Part shown: one piece after another, positions 56,017 through 64,000 of the stretch
Layout: every line of letters begins with the position of its first letter
Position numbering within the stretch: position 1 is the first letter of the stretch
Assembly: GCF_030525615.1 (NCBI RefSeq)
Contig: NZ_JAUNEJ010000004.1
Coordinates: 124,001-188,000 of the forward strand
From: Cutibacterium sp.
GTDB taxonomy: Bacteria > Actinomycetota > Actinomycetes > Propionibacteriales > Propionibacteriaceae
Direction: 5' to 3'
DNA length: 64,000 nt
The notes under the pieces: generated by a model
Told to the model about the DNA's origin: nothing
Seen by the model: only the letters and a program-made list of their open reading frames with translations
Database searches by the model: none
Translations under genes and position numbers: made by a program

Positions 56017-56909
56017 GGGAAACCGGATTACTCGACCCGGCGTCGATTCGACGCATTGCCGACCAGATTGGCCTGCGACCGACCAAGACCCGTGGACAGA
56101 ATTTCGTTCACGACGCCAACACGGTGCGCCGCATTGTCTCCTTGGCTCATATTGGCCCCGACGACCGTGTCATCGAGGTCGGTCCTGGCCTGGGATCGCT
56201 AACCCTCGGGTTGCTGGAGACCGGGGCTCAGGTTGTCGCTATCGAGATTGACGAACTCCTTGCCAACCAGCTCCCCGACACCGTCGCCGAGCGGATGCCT
56301 GACGCCGCCGGCAGATTGCACGTCATCCTTTCTGACGCCCTTTCCGTCGGCGCCATTCCCGGCCCCGACCCGACTGCCTTGGTGGCGAATCTGCCCTACA
56401 ATGTGGCGGTTCCGGTGCTGCTGCACATATTGGAGATCTGCCCGCAATGGTCCACCGGCGTCGTGATGGTGCAGTCGGAAGTGGCCGACCGTCTGGTGGC
56501 CGCTCCGGGATCCAAGATCTACGGGGTCCCCAGCGCCAAACTCGCTTGGTACGCCGAGGCAACTCGGATCGGCAACGTTCCCCCGACAGTCTTTTGGCCG
56601 GTGCCCAATGTGGATTCCGGACTGGTTCGGATTACTAGGCGACATCCTCCCCACATCGACCGACGAGAGCCTCAAGCCACACGCTCCCAGGTATTTCACG
56701 TGGTTGACGCGGTTTTCGCGGCTCGTCGCAAAATGCTGCGCTCCGCGCTCGCCGGACTATGCGGCGGCTCGTTGGCAGCGTCTGACCTCATCAGCGCTGC
56801 CGGGATCGACCCGACAATGCGTGGAGAAACCCTAGACATCGTAGATTTGACCCGTGTTGCCGAGGTTCTGGCTCAGGCCGGTGTCCTCAGCGACACAGGC
56901 CGGGCGTGA
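56013..56909 (+). CDS. rsmA: 16S rRNA dimethyladenosine transferase
   Basis: RsmA/KsgA dimethylates A1518 and A1519 of 16S rRNA. Motifs are TRGQNFVHDANTVRRIV, VIEVGPGLGSLTLGLL (SAM site), and VANLPYNVAVPVLLH with the catalytic NLPY. 298 residues. The GTG at 56013 overlaps the tatD stop and follows GGAGG; a TTG three bases earlier is also in frame. Confidence 0.94.
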   Translation: MRETGLLDPASIRRIADQIGLRPTKTRGQNFVHDANTVRRIVSLAHIGPDDRVIEVGPGLGSLTLGLLETGAQVVAIEIDELLANQLPDTVAERMPDAAGRLHVILSDALSVGAIPGPDPTALVANLPYNVAVPVLLHILEICPQWSTGVVMVQSEVADRLVAAPGSKIYGVPSAKLAWYAEATRIGNVPPTVFWPVPNVDSGLVRITRRHPPHIDRREPQATRSQVFHVVDAVFAARRKMLRSALAGLCGGSLAASDLISAAGIDPTMRGETLDIVDLTRVAEVLAQAGVLSDTGRA

Positions 56910-56932
56910 ACTCCTGCCGGTACGGTAAGCAC

Positions 56933-57901
56933 ATGATGATGGACGATCCATTCAACGTGCTCCGTCCTAGGACCGTGACGGTGCGGGTCAGCGCTAAGGT
57001 CAATCTGGCGCTGGGGGTCGGCAGCCTGGAACTTGACGGTTTTCACCCGCTGGCAACGGTTTTTGAAGCTATCGGGATTCACGACGAGGTGACGTTGACC
57101 CGCCGCGACGACAACCGCATTACCCTGACCGTCGCAGGGGAAGATGCTGACCAGATTCCCACCGACGAGACGAACTTGGCGTGGCGAGCGGTGGAGCTGG
57201 TTCGCGAGGAGTTCGATATGGAATGGGGGGAATGCAATCGCGGCGTCGACATTCACATTGACAAGTCGATTCCGATCGCCGGTGGCATGGCAGGTGGGTC
57301 GGCTGACGCTGCTGGAGCCCTGCTTGCCGCAGCTGCTCTGTGCCGTCTCCCCGAGTGCCCCGAGAATTTGCACCCATTGGCCGCCCAGCTCGGCTCCGAT
57401 GTGCCGTTTTGTCTCATGGGCGGAGTCGCATTGGGACGAGGACGGGGCGATCGGCTGGCTCCGGTCATCTGCCGTGGCCGACATCACTGGGTGATTGCTA
57501 CGTCGAAGCAGGGATTGTCCACCCCAGCCGTTTACCACCGTTTCGACCAGATGGGCGGCAATCCGGGGGGAGAGTCGGTCCCTAACACCCTGATTGCAGC
57601 TCTCACCCGTGGAGATCTCGACGCTGTTGCGGCCACCATGAGCAATGACTTGCAGGCCCCTGCTCTTGATCTGCGTCCTGAACTTGGTGAGGTATTGGCT
57701 GTCGGGCAGCACGCTGGAGCTCTCACTGGTCTGGTTTCCGGGTCCGGGCCGACTTGCGCTTTCCTGGTACGCGACATTGTCGGGGCCAAGAAGGTCAGCG
57801 CTGCGGTGTCGTCGTTGCCGCAGGTCGATCGCACCAGAACAGCCTTTGGTCCGGTCGCTGGGGCCCAGGTACTGCCAGGCCCAGAGGGGAGCTTTGCATG
57901 A
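56933..57901 (+). CDS. ispE: 4-diphosphocytidyl-2-C-methyl-D-erythritol kinase
   Basis: IspE phosphorylates CDP-ME in the non-mevalonate isoprenoid pathway. GHMP-kinase motifs are VSAKVNLALGVG near the start, DGFHPLATVF, PIAGGMAGGSADAAGALL (ATP loop) and VSGSGPTCAFLV near the end. 322 residues from the ATG at 56933. A GTG at 56906 overlapping rsmA is an alternative. Neither has a clear Shine-Dalgarno. Confidence 0.92.
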   Translation: MMMDDPFNVLRPRTVTVRVSAKVNLALGVGSLELDGFHPLATVFEAIGIHDEVTLTRRDDNRITLTVAGEDADQIPTDETNLAWRAVELVREEFDMEWGECNRGVDIHIDKSIPIAGGMAGGSADAAGALLAAAALCRLPECPENLHPLAAQLGSDVPFCLMGGVALGRGRGDRLAPVICRGRHHWVIATSKQGLSTPAVYHRFDQMGGNPGGESVPNTLIAALTRGDLDAVAATMSNDLQAPALDLRPELGEVLAVGQHAGALTGLVSGSGPTCAFLVRDIVGAKKVSAAVSSLPQVDRTRTAFGPVAGAQVLPGPEGSFA

Positions 57902-58425
57902 CGAATCTGCCAGAGGAAGACCCTTCAACGACGCAGGACGCGGTTGACGTCATCATCGCAGCATGGGCAAGGGAGCGCCCCGATCTGCCTGTCGAGGTGA
58001 TGGAAGTGTGGTCTCGTGTCACCAGATTGGCTCGCCGCTTGGATCGAGATCGGTCCAAAGCTTTCTCGCGGTGGGATCTCGAGGGCTGGGAGTTCGATGT
58101 ACTGGCAGCCTTGCGACGTTCCGGGCAACCCTATCAACTGAGTCCTGGACAGCTGCTCAGCGAGCTTGAAGTGGCTTCAGGGACGATGACGAACCGAATC
58201 ACCAGGCTTTCCGAACGCGGCCTGGTGCGGCGTCTGCCCCATCCCAAAGACGGTCGTGGAGTCATCGTCGAACTCACTGCTGCTGGACGAGACCAGGTCG
58301 ACGGCGCATTGGCAGCTTTGCTGGAATCTGAGGGACGTCTCCTTGAATCGATGGACCCGCAGGCTGTTGAGCAACTTGGTCAGGGGTTGCGCGTGGTACT
58401 GGCCCGTCAGGAAGAGCTAGATTGA
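57898..58425 (+). CDS. MarR-family transcriptional regulator
   Basis: A 175-residue winged-helix regulator. The HTH reads LSPGQLLSELEVASGTMTNRITRLSERGLV, and the wing contains the DGRGVIVELT segment. The ATG overlaps the ispE stop (ATGA) with GAGGGGAG upstream, so it is the last gene of the rsmI operon. Its 3' end overlaps the convergent tetR gene by 19 bases. The target and ligand are unknown. Confidence 0.9.
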   Translation: MTNLPEEDPSTTQDAVDVIIAAWARERPDLPVEVMEVWSRVTRLARRLDRDRSKAFSRWDLEGWEFDVLAALRRSGQPYQLSPGQLLSELEVASGTMTNRITRLSERGLVRRLPHPKDGRGVIVELTAAGRDQVDGALAALLESEGRLLESMDPQAVEQLGQGLRVVLARQEELD

Positions 58426-59087
58426 TTGTCTTCGCACTCGCTGGGAGTGGTGAATTGCGGGCTGTCGGACTCTCGCGGTAGTCCGTTAAAAGCCAGGTCA
58501 ACGAGGAGAGCGGCGACGACCTCTTTGGCTGGCTCCCTGGTATCAATCCAGGCCTGTCCGGCCATGCCCACCATCCCAGTGAGGGCCTGGGCGTATATGG
58601 ACGAGAAGGAAGCATTAAAACCGTGACGGTTGAAATCGTCGGCGAGAATGCCCTCCGCCCAGGAGGCGACGTCAGACAGGATTGAGGCATAGGAGCCAGT
58701 GGTCGATCCGACAGAAGAGTCCCGGGAGATGATACGAAAACCATCGGGGCGATCGTCGATGTAATCCAGCAGGGCCAGCACCGCAGATTCCAGGGTGCGT
58801 CGTGGGCCTTGCCCGGGTCGCGTCATCGCGGCATTGAGCGAGTCTTGCAGCAGCCTAACTTCCCGATCGACGACGACAGCATAGAGTCCGTCCTTGGATC
58901 CAAAATGCTCGTAGATGACGGGTTTGGAGACTCCAGCGCTGGCAGCGATCTCCTGGACGGAGGTGCCGGCGACGCCGTTGCCAGCGAAGAGACGACGCGC
59001 CACGGTGATGAGTTGTTCACGGCGTTGTCCGCTGGTCATCCTGGGCCGGGGATGTTTGGACGGCTGGGATGTGGGCGTCGATGTCAT
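58407..59087 (-). CDS. TetR-family transcriptional regulator
   Basis: A 226-residue repressor. The N-terminal HTH is QLITVARRLFAGNGVAGTSVQEIAASAGVSKPVIYEHFGSK-type (residues about 25-65, key positions T42, Q45, G52 and Y59). A helical ligand domain without recognisable motifs follows. The N-terminal 20 residues are Pro/Ser-rich and a start at 59039 is also possible. A TetR gene in this position, near glmU, is also found in mycobacteria. Confidence 0.88.
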   Translation of the reverse strand: MTSTPTSQPSKHPRPRMTSGQRREQLITVARRLFAGNGVAGTSVQEIAASAGVSKPVIYEHFGSKDGLYAVVVDREVRLLQDSLNAAMTRPGQGPRRTLESAVLALLDYIDDRPDGFRIISRDSSVGSTTGSYASILSDVASWAEGILADDFNRHGFNASFSSIYAQALTGMVGMAGQAWIDTREPAKEVVAALLVDLAFNGLPRESDSPQFTTPSECEDNQSSSS

Positions 59088-59169
59088 GGCATTGAGCCTA
59101 CCCAGCCGCGTCGTATGGCCGAATCACGGTCCATGCTCTAGAGTTATGAGAACTCGGTTCGCCGAGCGT

Positions 59170-59248
59170 TCCCCGGTTGGTCTGTCGGCAGGGCCCGTCT
59201 GACTTTGAATCAGGATTAGCGACGCAGGTTCGACTCCTGCCCGGGGAG
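59170..59248 (+). tRNA. tRNA-Gln-like (anticodon TTG), with enlarged variable region
   Basis: The acceptor TCCCCGG (59170-59176) pairs with CCGGGGA (59241-59247), the anticodon stem-loop is TCTGA-CTTTGAA-TCAGG, and the T-arm is GCAGG-TTCGACT-CCTGC. The D arm is GGTC/GGCC. The length of 79 is more than usual for tRNA-Gln because the variable region is 9 bases and the D loop is large. The anticodon TTG means Gln, but the shape should be checked. Confidence 0.65.
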
Positions 59249-59351
59249 CTCATTTGTCCCGTCGTATCTCTTCCTATCTCTTCACGGTGCGCTGCAACCG
59301 CGTGACGGCTACAGTTAGTTCTGCATACCGCATCCGACCTGGGGGAGCACC

Positions 59352-60650
59352 GTGACGTCCAGCCCGGCCACTGACCGAACCGAGATCAATGGAGTGGCCG
59401 CTGTCATTGTGCTGGCCGCCGGTGGTGGTACTCGCATGAAATCGTCGAAGTCCAAGCTGCTTCATGAGGTCGCCGGTCGACCCATGCTGTCGTGGGCAGT
59501 GGGAGCGGCTCGCGGACTCAACCCGGAGCATCTCGTCGTGGTTGTGGGGCATAGACGCGATCAGGTTGAGGCCCATCTGGCCGATGATGCGCCGGATGTC
59601 ACTACTGCCGTTCAGGCTGAGCAGAAAGGCACCGGCCATGCCGTCGCTTGCGCTCTGGAGGGACTTGGCGAACTCCACGGTGAGGTGGTCGTCACCTATG
59701 GCGACGTCCCTATGCTCACCGGAGAAACCCTTCACCAGATGGTCGAGGTCCACCGTGAGCGTCGCAACCTCGTCACCGTCCTCACTGCCGAGGTCGAGGA
59801 TCCCACTGGGTATGGGCGAATCCTGCGCGACGGCGAGTCTGTCGTCGGAATCGTCGAACACAAAGACGCTGACGAGGCTCAGCGGGCTGTCCGAGAGATT
59901 AACTCCGGTATCTATGTCTTCGACGCCGAGGCGCTGCGCGACGGCGTGTCCAAGCTCTCCAACGACAACGCTCAGGGCGAGTACTATCTCACCGACGTCG
60001 TCACGATGGCCGCTGACGGCACCATCAAGGTTCCCGGTCGCGGTCGCGTTGGTGCCTTCCGTATTGACGATGTATGGCAGACCGAGGGAGTCAATGATCG
60101 GGTTCAGCTGGCCCGCATGAATGCCGAGGTCAATCGCCGGATCGTCACCGGTTGGATGCGCGCCGGGGTCACCGTCATTGATCCTTCTTCTACGTGGATT
60201 CAGCCTGACGTCGATCTTGGTCATGACGTCACCTTGTACCCAGGAGTTTTCCTAAACGGAGCTACGACCATCGCGTCCGGCGCTGTGATCGGACCAGATG
60301 TCACCGTTACTGACTCAGAGATTCGGCAAGGGGCTACTGTCACCCGATCTGAGGTCACTCTCGCCGTCATCGGTGAAGGAGTGCGTGTCGGCCCATTCTC
60401 CAATATCCGCCCCGGCTCTGTCCTCGATCGTGACGCCAAAGTCGGAGCCTTCGTCGAGACCAAGAACACCCACGTCGGAACCGAAGCCGCCATACCTCAC
60501 ATGGCCTACGTTGGTGATTCCGAGGTGACCGCAGGATCCTCCGTCGTTGCCGGATCCGTCCTCTCCCGGGAGCACGCCGCTCCCGCCACCGACTCGGGCG
60601 TTATGCCCGACAGTCAAGATGACACTCTGAATCCGGAGGCTGACCAGTGA
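59352..60650 (+). CDS. glmU: GlmU with truncated acetyltransferase domain
   Basis: Residues 1-250 are a complete uridylyltransferase: LAAGGGTRMKSSKSKLLHEV, QKGTGHAV, YGDVPML, GRILRD and EINSGIYVF. A left-handed beta-helix with hexapeptide repeats (about 265-390) follows, with the N-acetyltransferase residues VETKNTHVGT and a His in IPHMAYVGD. The chain then departs from the family after about residue 395. The NYDG block and roughly 60-80 further residues, which bind acetyl-CoA, are replaced by an unrelated acidic tail ending at 432. Full GlmU proteins have about 455-495 residues. UDP-GlcNAc formation from GlcNAc-1-P should work; acetylation of GlcN-1-P may not. Confidence 0.9.
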   Translation: MTSSPATDRTEINGVAAVIVLAAGGGTRMKSSKSKLLHEVAGRPMLSWAVGAARGLNPEHLVVVVGHRRDQVEAHLADDAPDVTTAVQAEQKGTGHAVACALEGLGELHGEVVVTYGDVPMLTGETLHQMVEVHRERRNLVTVLTAEVEDPTGYGRILRDGESVVGIVEHKDADEAQRAVREINSGIYVFDAEALRDGVSKLSNDNAQGEYYLTDVVTMAADGTIKVPGRGRVGAFRIDDVWQTEGVNDRVQLARMNAEVNRRIVTGWMRAGVTVIDPSSTWIQPDVDLGHDVTLYPGVFLNGATTIASGAVIGPDVTVTDSEIRQGATVTRSEVTLAVIGEGVRVGPFSNIRPGSVLDRDAKVGAFVETKNTHVGTEAAIPHMAYVGDSEVTAGSSVVAGSVLSREHAAPATDSGVMPDSQDDTLNPEADQ

Positions 60651-61615
60651 GTGGAACTACCCGTCCGAACAACAAGCACCTCATGATCTGCTCAGGGCGG
60701 GCCTATCCCGAACTTGCTGAGCAGATCGCTGCCGAACTCGGTGTTGAGCTTGTCCCGTCGCGTCAGGTCACGTACGCGAATTCGGAAATCTACGTGCAGT
60801 TCCAGGAATCTGTGCGCGGCTGTGACGCCTTCGTCATTCAGTCCCACAGTGCTCCGGTGAATGAGGCCATGATGGAGCAGCTCATCATGGTTGACGCCCT
60901 CAAGAGGGCCTCGGCCAAGCGCATTACTGTGGTCTCTCCGTTCTATCCCTACGCCCGTCAGGACAAGAAACACTTAGGTCGTGAGCCCATTTCAGCCCGA
61001 CTCATTGCGGACCTTTACCAGGCGGCTGGAGCAGACCGAATTATGTCGGTTGACCTGCACGCCGCCCAGATCCAGGGATTCTTCGACGGCCCGGTTGACC
61101 ATCTGTGGGCCCTTCCGGTCCTTGCTGACTATGTTGCTTCGAAATACGACAACTCCAACATGGTGGTCGTTTCCCCAGACGCCGGTCGGGTGCGCTTGGC
61201 TGATATGTGGACTGACAAGATTGGCTGCCAACTCGCCATCATCCACAAGCGTCGTGACCCCAATAAGGCCAACGAGACGACCACTCACGAAGTTGTCGGG
61301 GATGTCAAGGACAAGACCTGTCTTCTTGTTGACGACATGATCGACACTGCCGGCACGATGTGCCAGGCTGCCGCTGCTCTCAAGAAGCACGGCGCGAGGC
61401 GGGTCATCGCAGCTGCCACTCATCCCATTCTGTCGGACCCGGCGGCTGAGCGTATTAATAGCTCCCCGATCGAGGAGCTTATTGTCACCAACACCCTCAA
61501 GATTCGTGATGACATCAACATTCCTGCGATGACGGTACTATCCATCGCCCCGCTTATTGCTAAGGCGATTCAGGAGGTCTTTGAGGACGGTTCGGTCACC
61601 AGTCTGTTCCGCTGA
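60647..61615 (+). CDS. prs: Ribose-phosphate pyrophosphokinase
   Basis: PRPP synthetase, 322 residues. YPYARQDKKHLGREPISARL (catalytic loop region) and the PRPP-binding LLVDDMIDTAGTMCQAA are both present. The GTG overlaps the glmU stop by 4 bases, as in mycobacteria. It supplies PRPP for nucleotide, histidine and tryptophan synthesis. Confidence 0.95.
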   Translation: MSGTTRPNNKHLMICSGRAYPELAEQIAAELGVELVPSRQVTYANSEIYVQFQESVRGCDAFVIQSHSAPVNEAMMEQLIMVDALKRASAKRITVVSPFYPYARQDKKHLGREPISARLIADLYQAAGADRIMSVDLHAAQIQGFFDGPVDHLWALPVLADYVASKYDNSNMVVVSPDAGRVRLADMWTDKIGCQLAIIHKRRDPNKANETTTHEVVGDVKDKTCLLVDDMIDTAGTMCQAAAALKKHGARRVIAAATHPILSDPAAERINSSPIEELIVTNTLKIRDDINIPAMTVLSIAPLIAKAIQEVFEDGSVTSLFR

Positions 61616-61626
61616 CGCGAAGCCTT

Positions 61627-61660
61627 GGTCGCCCACAGCACCGGGTTGCTGTGGACGACC
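61627..61660 (+). terminator. Hairpin between prs and rplY
   Basis: GGTCGCCCACAGCA (61627-61640) and TGCTGTGGACGACC (61647-61660) form a 14-bp stem with one mismatch, 11 bases after the prs stop. There is no T run, as is common for terminators in high-GC genomes. Confidence 0.5.
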
Positions 61661-61798
61661 GTGCATTTGGGAGACGGCGACGCTGTGCCGTAGAGTGACC
61701 TTGCTTGGCGAGGGACCGCAAGGTCCGTGATCGACTGGCCGCCCGATTGGGCATCCTCTCGTCGAGCCGTTTCACGTCAACGAGAAGGAGAAGTCGCT

Positions 61799-62419
61799 AT
61801 GGCAGACATCATTCACCTCAAGGCCGAAGAGCGTACTGAGTTTGGTAAGGGCGCTGCCCGTCGCATTCGTCGTGAGAACAAGGTTCCCGCCGTTATGTAC
61901 GGGCACGGTCACGACCCGATTCACGTGACCCTTGAGGGACACGCCACTCTTCTCGCCCTGCGGACCGAGAACCCGCTACTGTCAATCGAGATTGAAGGCA
62001 AAGAGCCGTTGCTTGCCCTGCCGAAGGACGTTCAGCGTGACGTTCTCAAGGGTTTCGTCCGTCACGTCGACCTGCTGTCTGTGCGCCGCGGCGAGAAGGT
62101 TGACGTCGAGGTTGCCCTGCGCCTTACTGGCGAGTCGGTTCCTGGCACCATCGCCATGACCGAGTTCAACGAGATCGAGGTTGAGGCCGACCTGCTCAAC
62201 ATTCCGGAGTCGATTGAGATCGACGTTACCGATCTTGAGGCCGGTACCACTATCCATCTCGGCGACCTCAAGCTCCCCGAAGGCACCACCCTGAAGGGGG
62301 ATCCGGAGGCTGTGGCTGCTACCGTCGCGTTCCCGGAGGCCGAGCCCGAGGAGGACGAGGAGTCCGCAGATGAGGAGGCTGCGGCTGAGTCCGATGAGGA
62401 CAAGGCCGAGCAGGAGTGA
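61799..62419 (+). CDS. rplY: 50S ribosomal protein L25/general stress protein Ctc
   Basis: A 206-residue CTC-type L25. The N-terminal domain binds 5S rRNA (AEERTEFGKGAARRIRRENKVPAVMYG). The C-terminal TL5-like domain follows, and the tail is strongly acidic (EEDEES...DEDKAEQE). I chose the ATG at 61799 because AAGGAG precedes it; an upstream frame to 61727 is not needed. It overlaps pth by 4 bases. Confidence 0.94.
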   Translation: MADIIHLKAEERTEFGKGAARRIRRENKVPAVMYGHGHDPIHVTLEGHATLLALRTENPLLSIEIEGKEPLLALPKDVQRDVLKGFVRHVDLLSVRRGEKVDVEVALRLTGESVPGTIAMTEFNEIEVEADLLNIPESIEIDVTDLEAGTTIHLGDLKLPEGTTLKGDPEAVAATVAFPEAEPEEDEESADEEAAAESDEDKAEQE

Positions 62420-63018
62420 GTTCTTCTTGGCTCGTGATCGGGCTTGGAAACCCAGGCCCGCGCTATGACGGTACCCGCCACAACGTTGGGGTGGACGTCA
62501 TCACCGAGTTGTGCCGTCGGGCCGACGAGAAGCTCTCGTCGGCCCGCGGAAAGCAGGCTGAGCTGGTTCGTATTCGGGTCGGCTCGGCCGGTTTCGGTGT
62601 CCCGGCTTCCGACGCTCAGGCCGTCATGTTGATGCGCAGTCGTACCTACATGAATGAGTCGGGTATTGCCGTTCGCAAGGTTGCGAACTTCGCAGGTATC
62701 ACCCCTGACCACCTCATCGTTATCCATGACGAAATTGATCTTGACCCTGGCCGTCTCCGCCTCAAGCAGGGTGGTGGAGACAACGGTCATAATGGGCTGA
62801 AATCCATTCGTGCCCATCTGCACACCGGTGACTTCATCAGAGTGAGGGTGGGTGTTGGTCGGCCTCCGGGCCATCAGGACCCAGCTGACTGGGTGTTGGC
62901 CCGAGTACCAGCTAAGCAGCGCGCTGACATGGCCGTCCACGTGGCTGTGGCGGCCGACGCTGTGGAGACGATCATCACCCAGGGTTTGACGGCGGCTCAA
63001 AACCGTTTCAATTCCTGA
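62416..63018 (+). CDS. pth: Peptidyl-tRNA hydrolase
   Basis: Pth frees tRNA from stalled peptidyl-tRNA. VIGLGNPGPRYDGTRHNVG carries the active-site His near residue 22, and MNESG, IHDEIDLDPGRLRLKQGGGDNGHNGLKS and the RVGVGRPP motif follow. 200 residues. The GTG overlaps the rplY stop by 4 bases. Last gene of the run. Confidence 0.95.
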   Translation: MSSSWLVIGLGNPGPRYDGTRHNVGVDVITELCRRADEKLSSARGKQAELVRIRVGSAGFGVPASDAQAVMLMRSRTYMNESGIAVRKVANFAGITPDHLIVIHDEIDLDPGRLRLKQGGGDNGHNGLKSIRAHLHTGDFIRVRVGVGRPPGHQDPADWVLARVPAKQRADMAVHVAVAADAVETIITQGLTAAQNRFNS

Positions 63019-63563
63019 CTCAATCATCAGTTGAAGCAGCTGGGGACTCGATTCTGTATCAGGTGCCCACTTTGTAGGGGCCAATGATGTGTGGCCTGTT
63101 TTCGGTGGACGTCACAGGGGCGCACAGGTATGAGACGCTGCTTGTGACAAGTAAGCACATGGCCTCGTCTGAGGTAGGTATTCGTGCTGGCACGTTCGCT
63201 GTGGAACTCGCGTCTGCCGATGGTTTCGGTGGCTGAACGTGAAGTACTGACAAACCCTATGGTGAATACTTATTGGTTGCAGAAGCCCGGCCGTTTAAAG
63301 GGAGCATCATGTTTCCGGTTTGCTACGGACGGGCTATTGGAGATTTCTTTGATACCCCTCAGCGGGCATTGCGTAGCTGCTCGCTGATAGTTATGGTGTT
63401 CGTCATTTTCAGGATGGTGTGTCCGGTAGAATCAGATCACGGTGCCGTAGATGCTGTCGCGAAGACCAACGTGATCCTGGTTGAGCATGGATCATATGCA
63501 GCTTTGCTTGAGGACACCTAGCTACGCCCTCGGCTGGTAGTTACCAGATTGGAACGGAAGACG
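63019..63563. other. Intergenic stretch, probably decayed sequence
   Basis: About 545 bases between pth and the last gene. The only candidate gene is the short frame at 63309. I see no tRNA, clear hairpin or operator. Confidence 0.5.
63309..63521 (+). pseudogene. Possible ABC-transporter ATPase remnant or small ORF
   Basis: A 70-residue frame with AAAGGGAG before its ATG. The final segment NVILVEHGSYAALLED resembles the closing stretch of many ABC exporter ATPases, while the beginning does not match one. It may be the scar of a deleted gene. The evidence is weak. Confidence 0.35.
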
Positions 63564-64000
63564 ATGAACGAAGAAGGATACCGGCCTCAGCGAGTGACGT
63601 GGGCAGCCCTGGTGATTGCCTTGGGAGGCTTGTTATTCGGGTATGACACCGGAGTCATCTCAGGCGCGTTGGCATCGATGACCGAGTATTTTGGTCTCGA
63701 CGCCATGAGCAGCGGGGCTGTTGTCAGCTCCCTTGTCGTCGGTGCCGCAATCGGAGCGTTGTCCTCGGGCAGGATGTCGGACCGTTTGGGTCGACGACGT
63801 GTTCTGCTGATGGCTTCGGTCATCTTTCTGGTGGGTTCCATGATCGCAGCGTTTTCCATCAACGTTCCGATGATCGTCGGAGCGAGAGTCATCTTAGGAT
63901 TCGGTGTTGGGATCGCATCGAGTGTCGTACCTGTTTTTATCTCCGAACTTGCACCGGCTCATCTTCGTGGCCGGTTAGTGGGGCTGAATCAGCTCATGAT
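63564..64000 (+). CDS. MFS sugar porter (partial, runs off the window)
   Basis: The first 145 residues of a sugar-porter-family transporter: ALGGLLFGYDTGVISGAL near residue 20, SDRLGRRRVL between helices 2 and 3, and VPVFISELAPAHLRGR. The ATG at 63564 follows GGAAG at a short but workable distance. It resembles the porter at 39739 and lacks its C terminus here only because the window ends. Confidence 0.92.
   Translation, partial: MNEEGYRPQRVTWAALVIALGGLLFGYDTGVISGALASMTEYFGLDAMSSGAVVSSLVVGAAIGALSSGRMSDRLGRRRVLLMASVIFLVGSMIAAFSINVPMIVGARVILGFGVGIASSVVPVFISELAPAHLRGRLVGLNQLM

Overview
The window is a chromosomal segment of a high-GC Gram-positive bacterium, most likely a cutaneous propionibacterium (Cutibacterium acnes or a close relative). 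The basis is gene content and order: an oxygen-independent-style cobalamin locus with cbiMNQO, fused cob genes, a eukaryotic-type UGPase, luxS, and actinobacterial neighbourhoods such as pmt/rsmI-tatD-rsmA-ispE and glmU-prs-rplY-pth. I ran no database search, so the species assignment is an inference.

Layout. 1-439 is the 3' end of an unrecognised gene. 445-13115 is a cobalamin locus: cbiC, cbiMNQO (cobalt uptake), cbiT, cobO, a cobB-cobC fusion, cobA, cobK, a cobT-cobU fusion, cobS and a signal-less BtuF-like protein. Three plus-strand B12 riboswitches each head one plus-strand operon, while cbiC, cbiT and cobK lie alone on the minus strand. tRNA-Thr (13180) is followed by an AT-richer island to about 17335. 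It carries a glycerophosphodiester phosphodiesterase, an MFS transporter, degenerate hairpin repeats, and a two-gene cassette (small exported protein plus membrane protein) under a promoter overlapped by a DtxR/IdeR-type box.

17388-28906 holds luxS, manA, a DUF3263 gene, groEL behind two CIRCE operators, a CPBP protease, cutC, a Tat-exported class-A-like serine hydrolase, and an XPB helicase operon. 29065-41355 holds nagB, a cold-shock-domain gene with DUF3027 and DUF2530 neighbours, an NCS2 permease, a 27-residue membrane ORF coupled to a secreted propeller-like protein, serC, nagA, a DtxR-family regulator, a thioredoxin and a sugar porter. 41392-41858 looks like a decayed DUF4065/Fic toxin-antitoxin pair beside tRNA-Arg.

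42183-49176 is the actinobacterial cell-division/envelope neighbourhood: UGPase, mscL, a SAF protein, an FmdB zinc ribbon, 5-formyl-THF cyclo-ligase, the gephyrin-like protein Glp, a RimJ-like acetyltransferase and the membrane receptor GlpR/SepX. After tRNA-Ala and a second copy of the hairpin repeat come corA, a uracil/xanthine permease and pmt, then the rsmI-tatD-rsmA-ispE-marR operon, a tetR gene, an odd tRNA-Gln, and a glmU-prs-rplY-pth run in which GlmU lacks the end of its acetyltransferase domain. The window closes inside a second sugar porter.

Functional links. The cobalt importer feeds the B12 enzymes under riboswitch control. nagA and nagB take GlcNAc-6-P to fructose-6-P. The DtxR regulator at 37283 is a plausible controller of the iron-box cassette at 16382. 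The most unusual stretch is 13256-17335, especially the iron-box exported-protein/membrane-protein pair.
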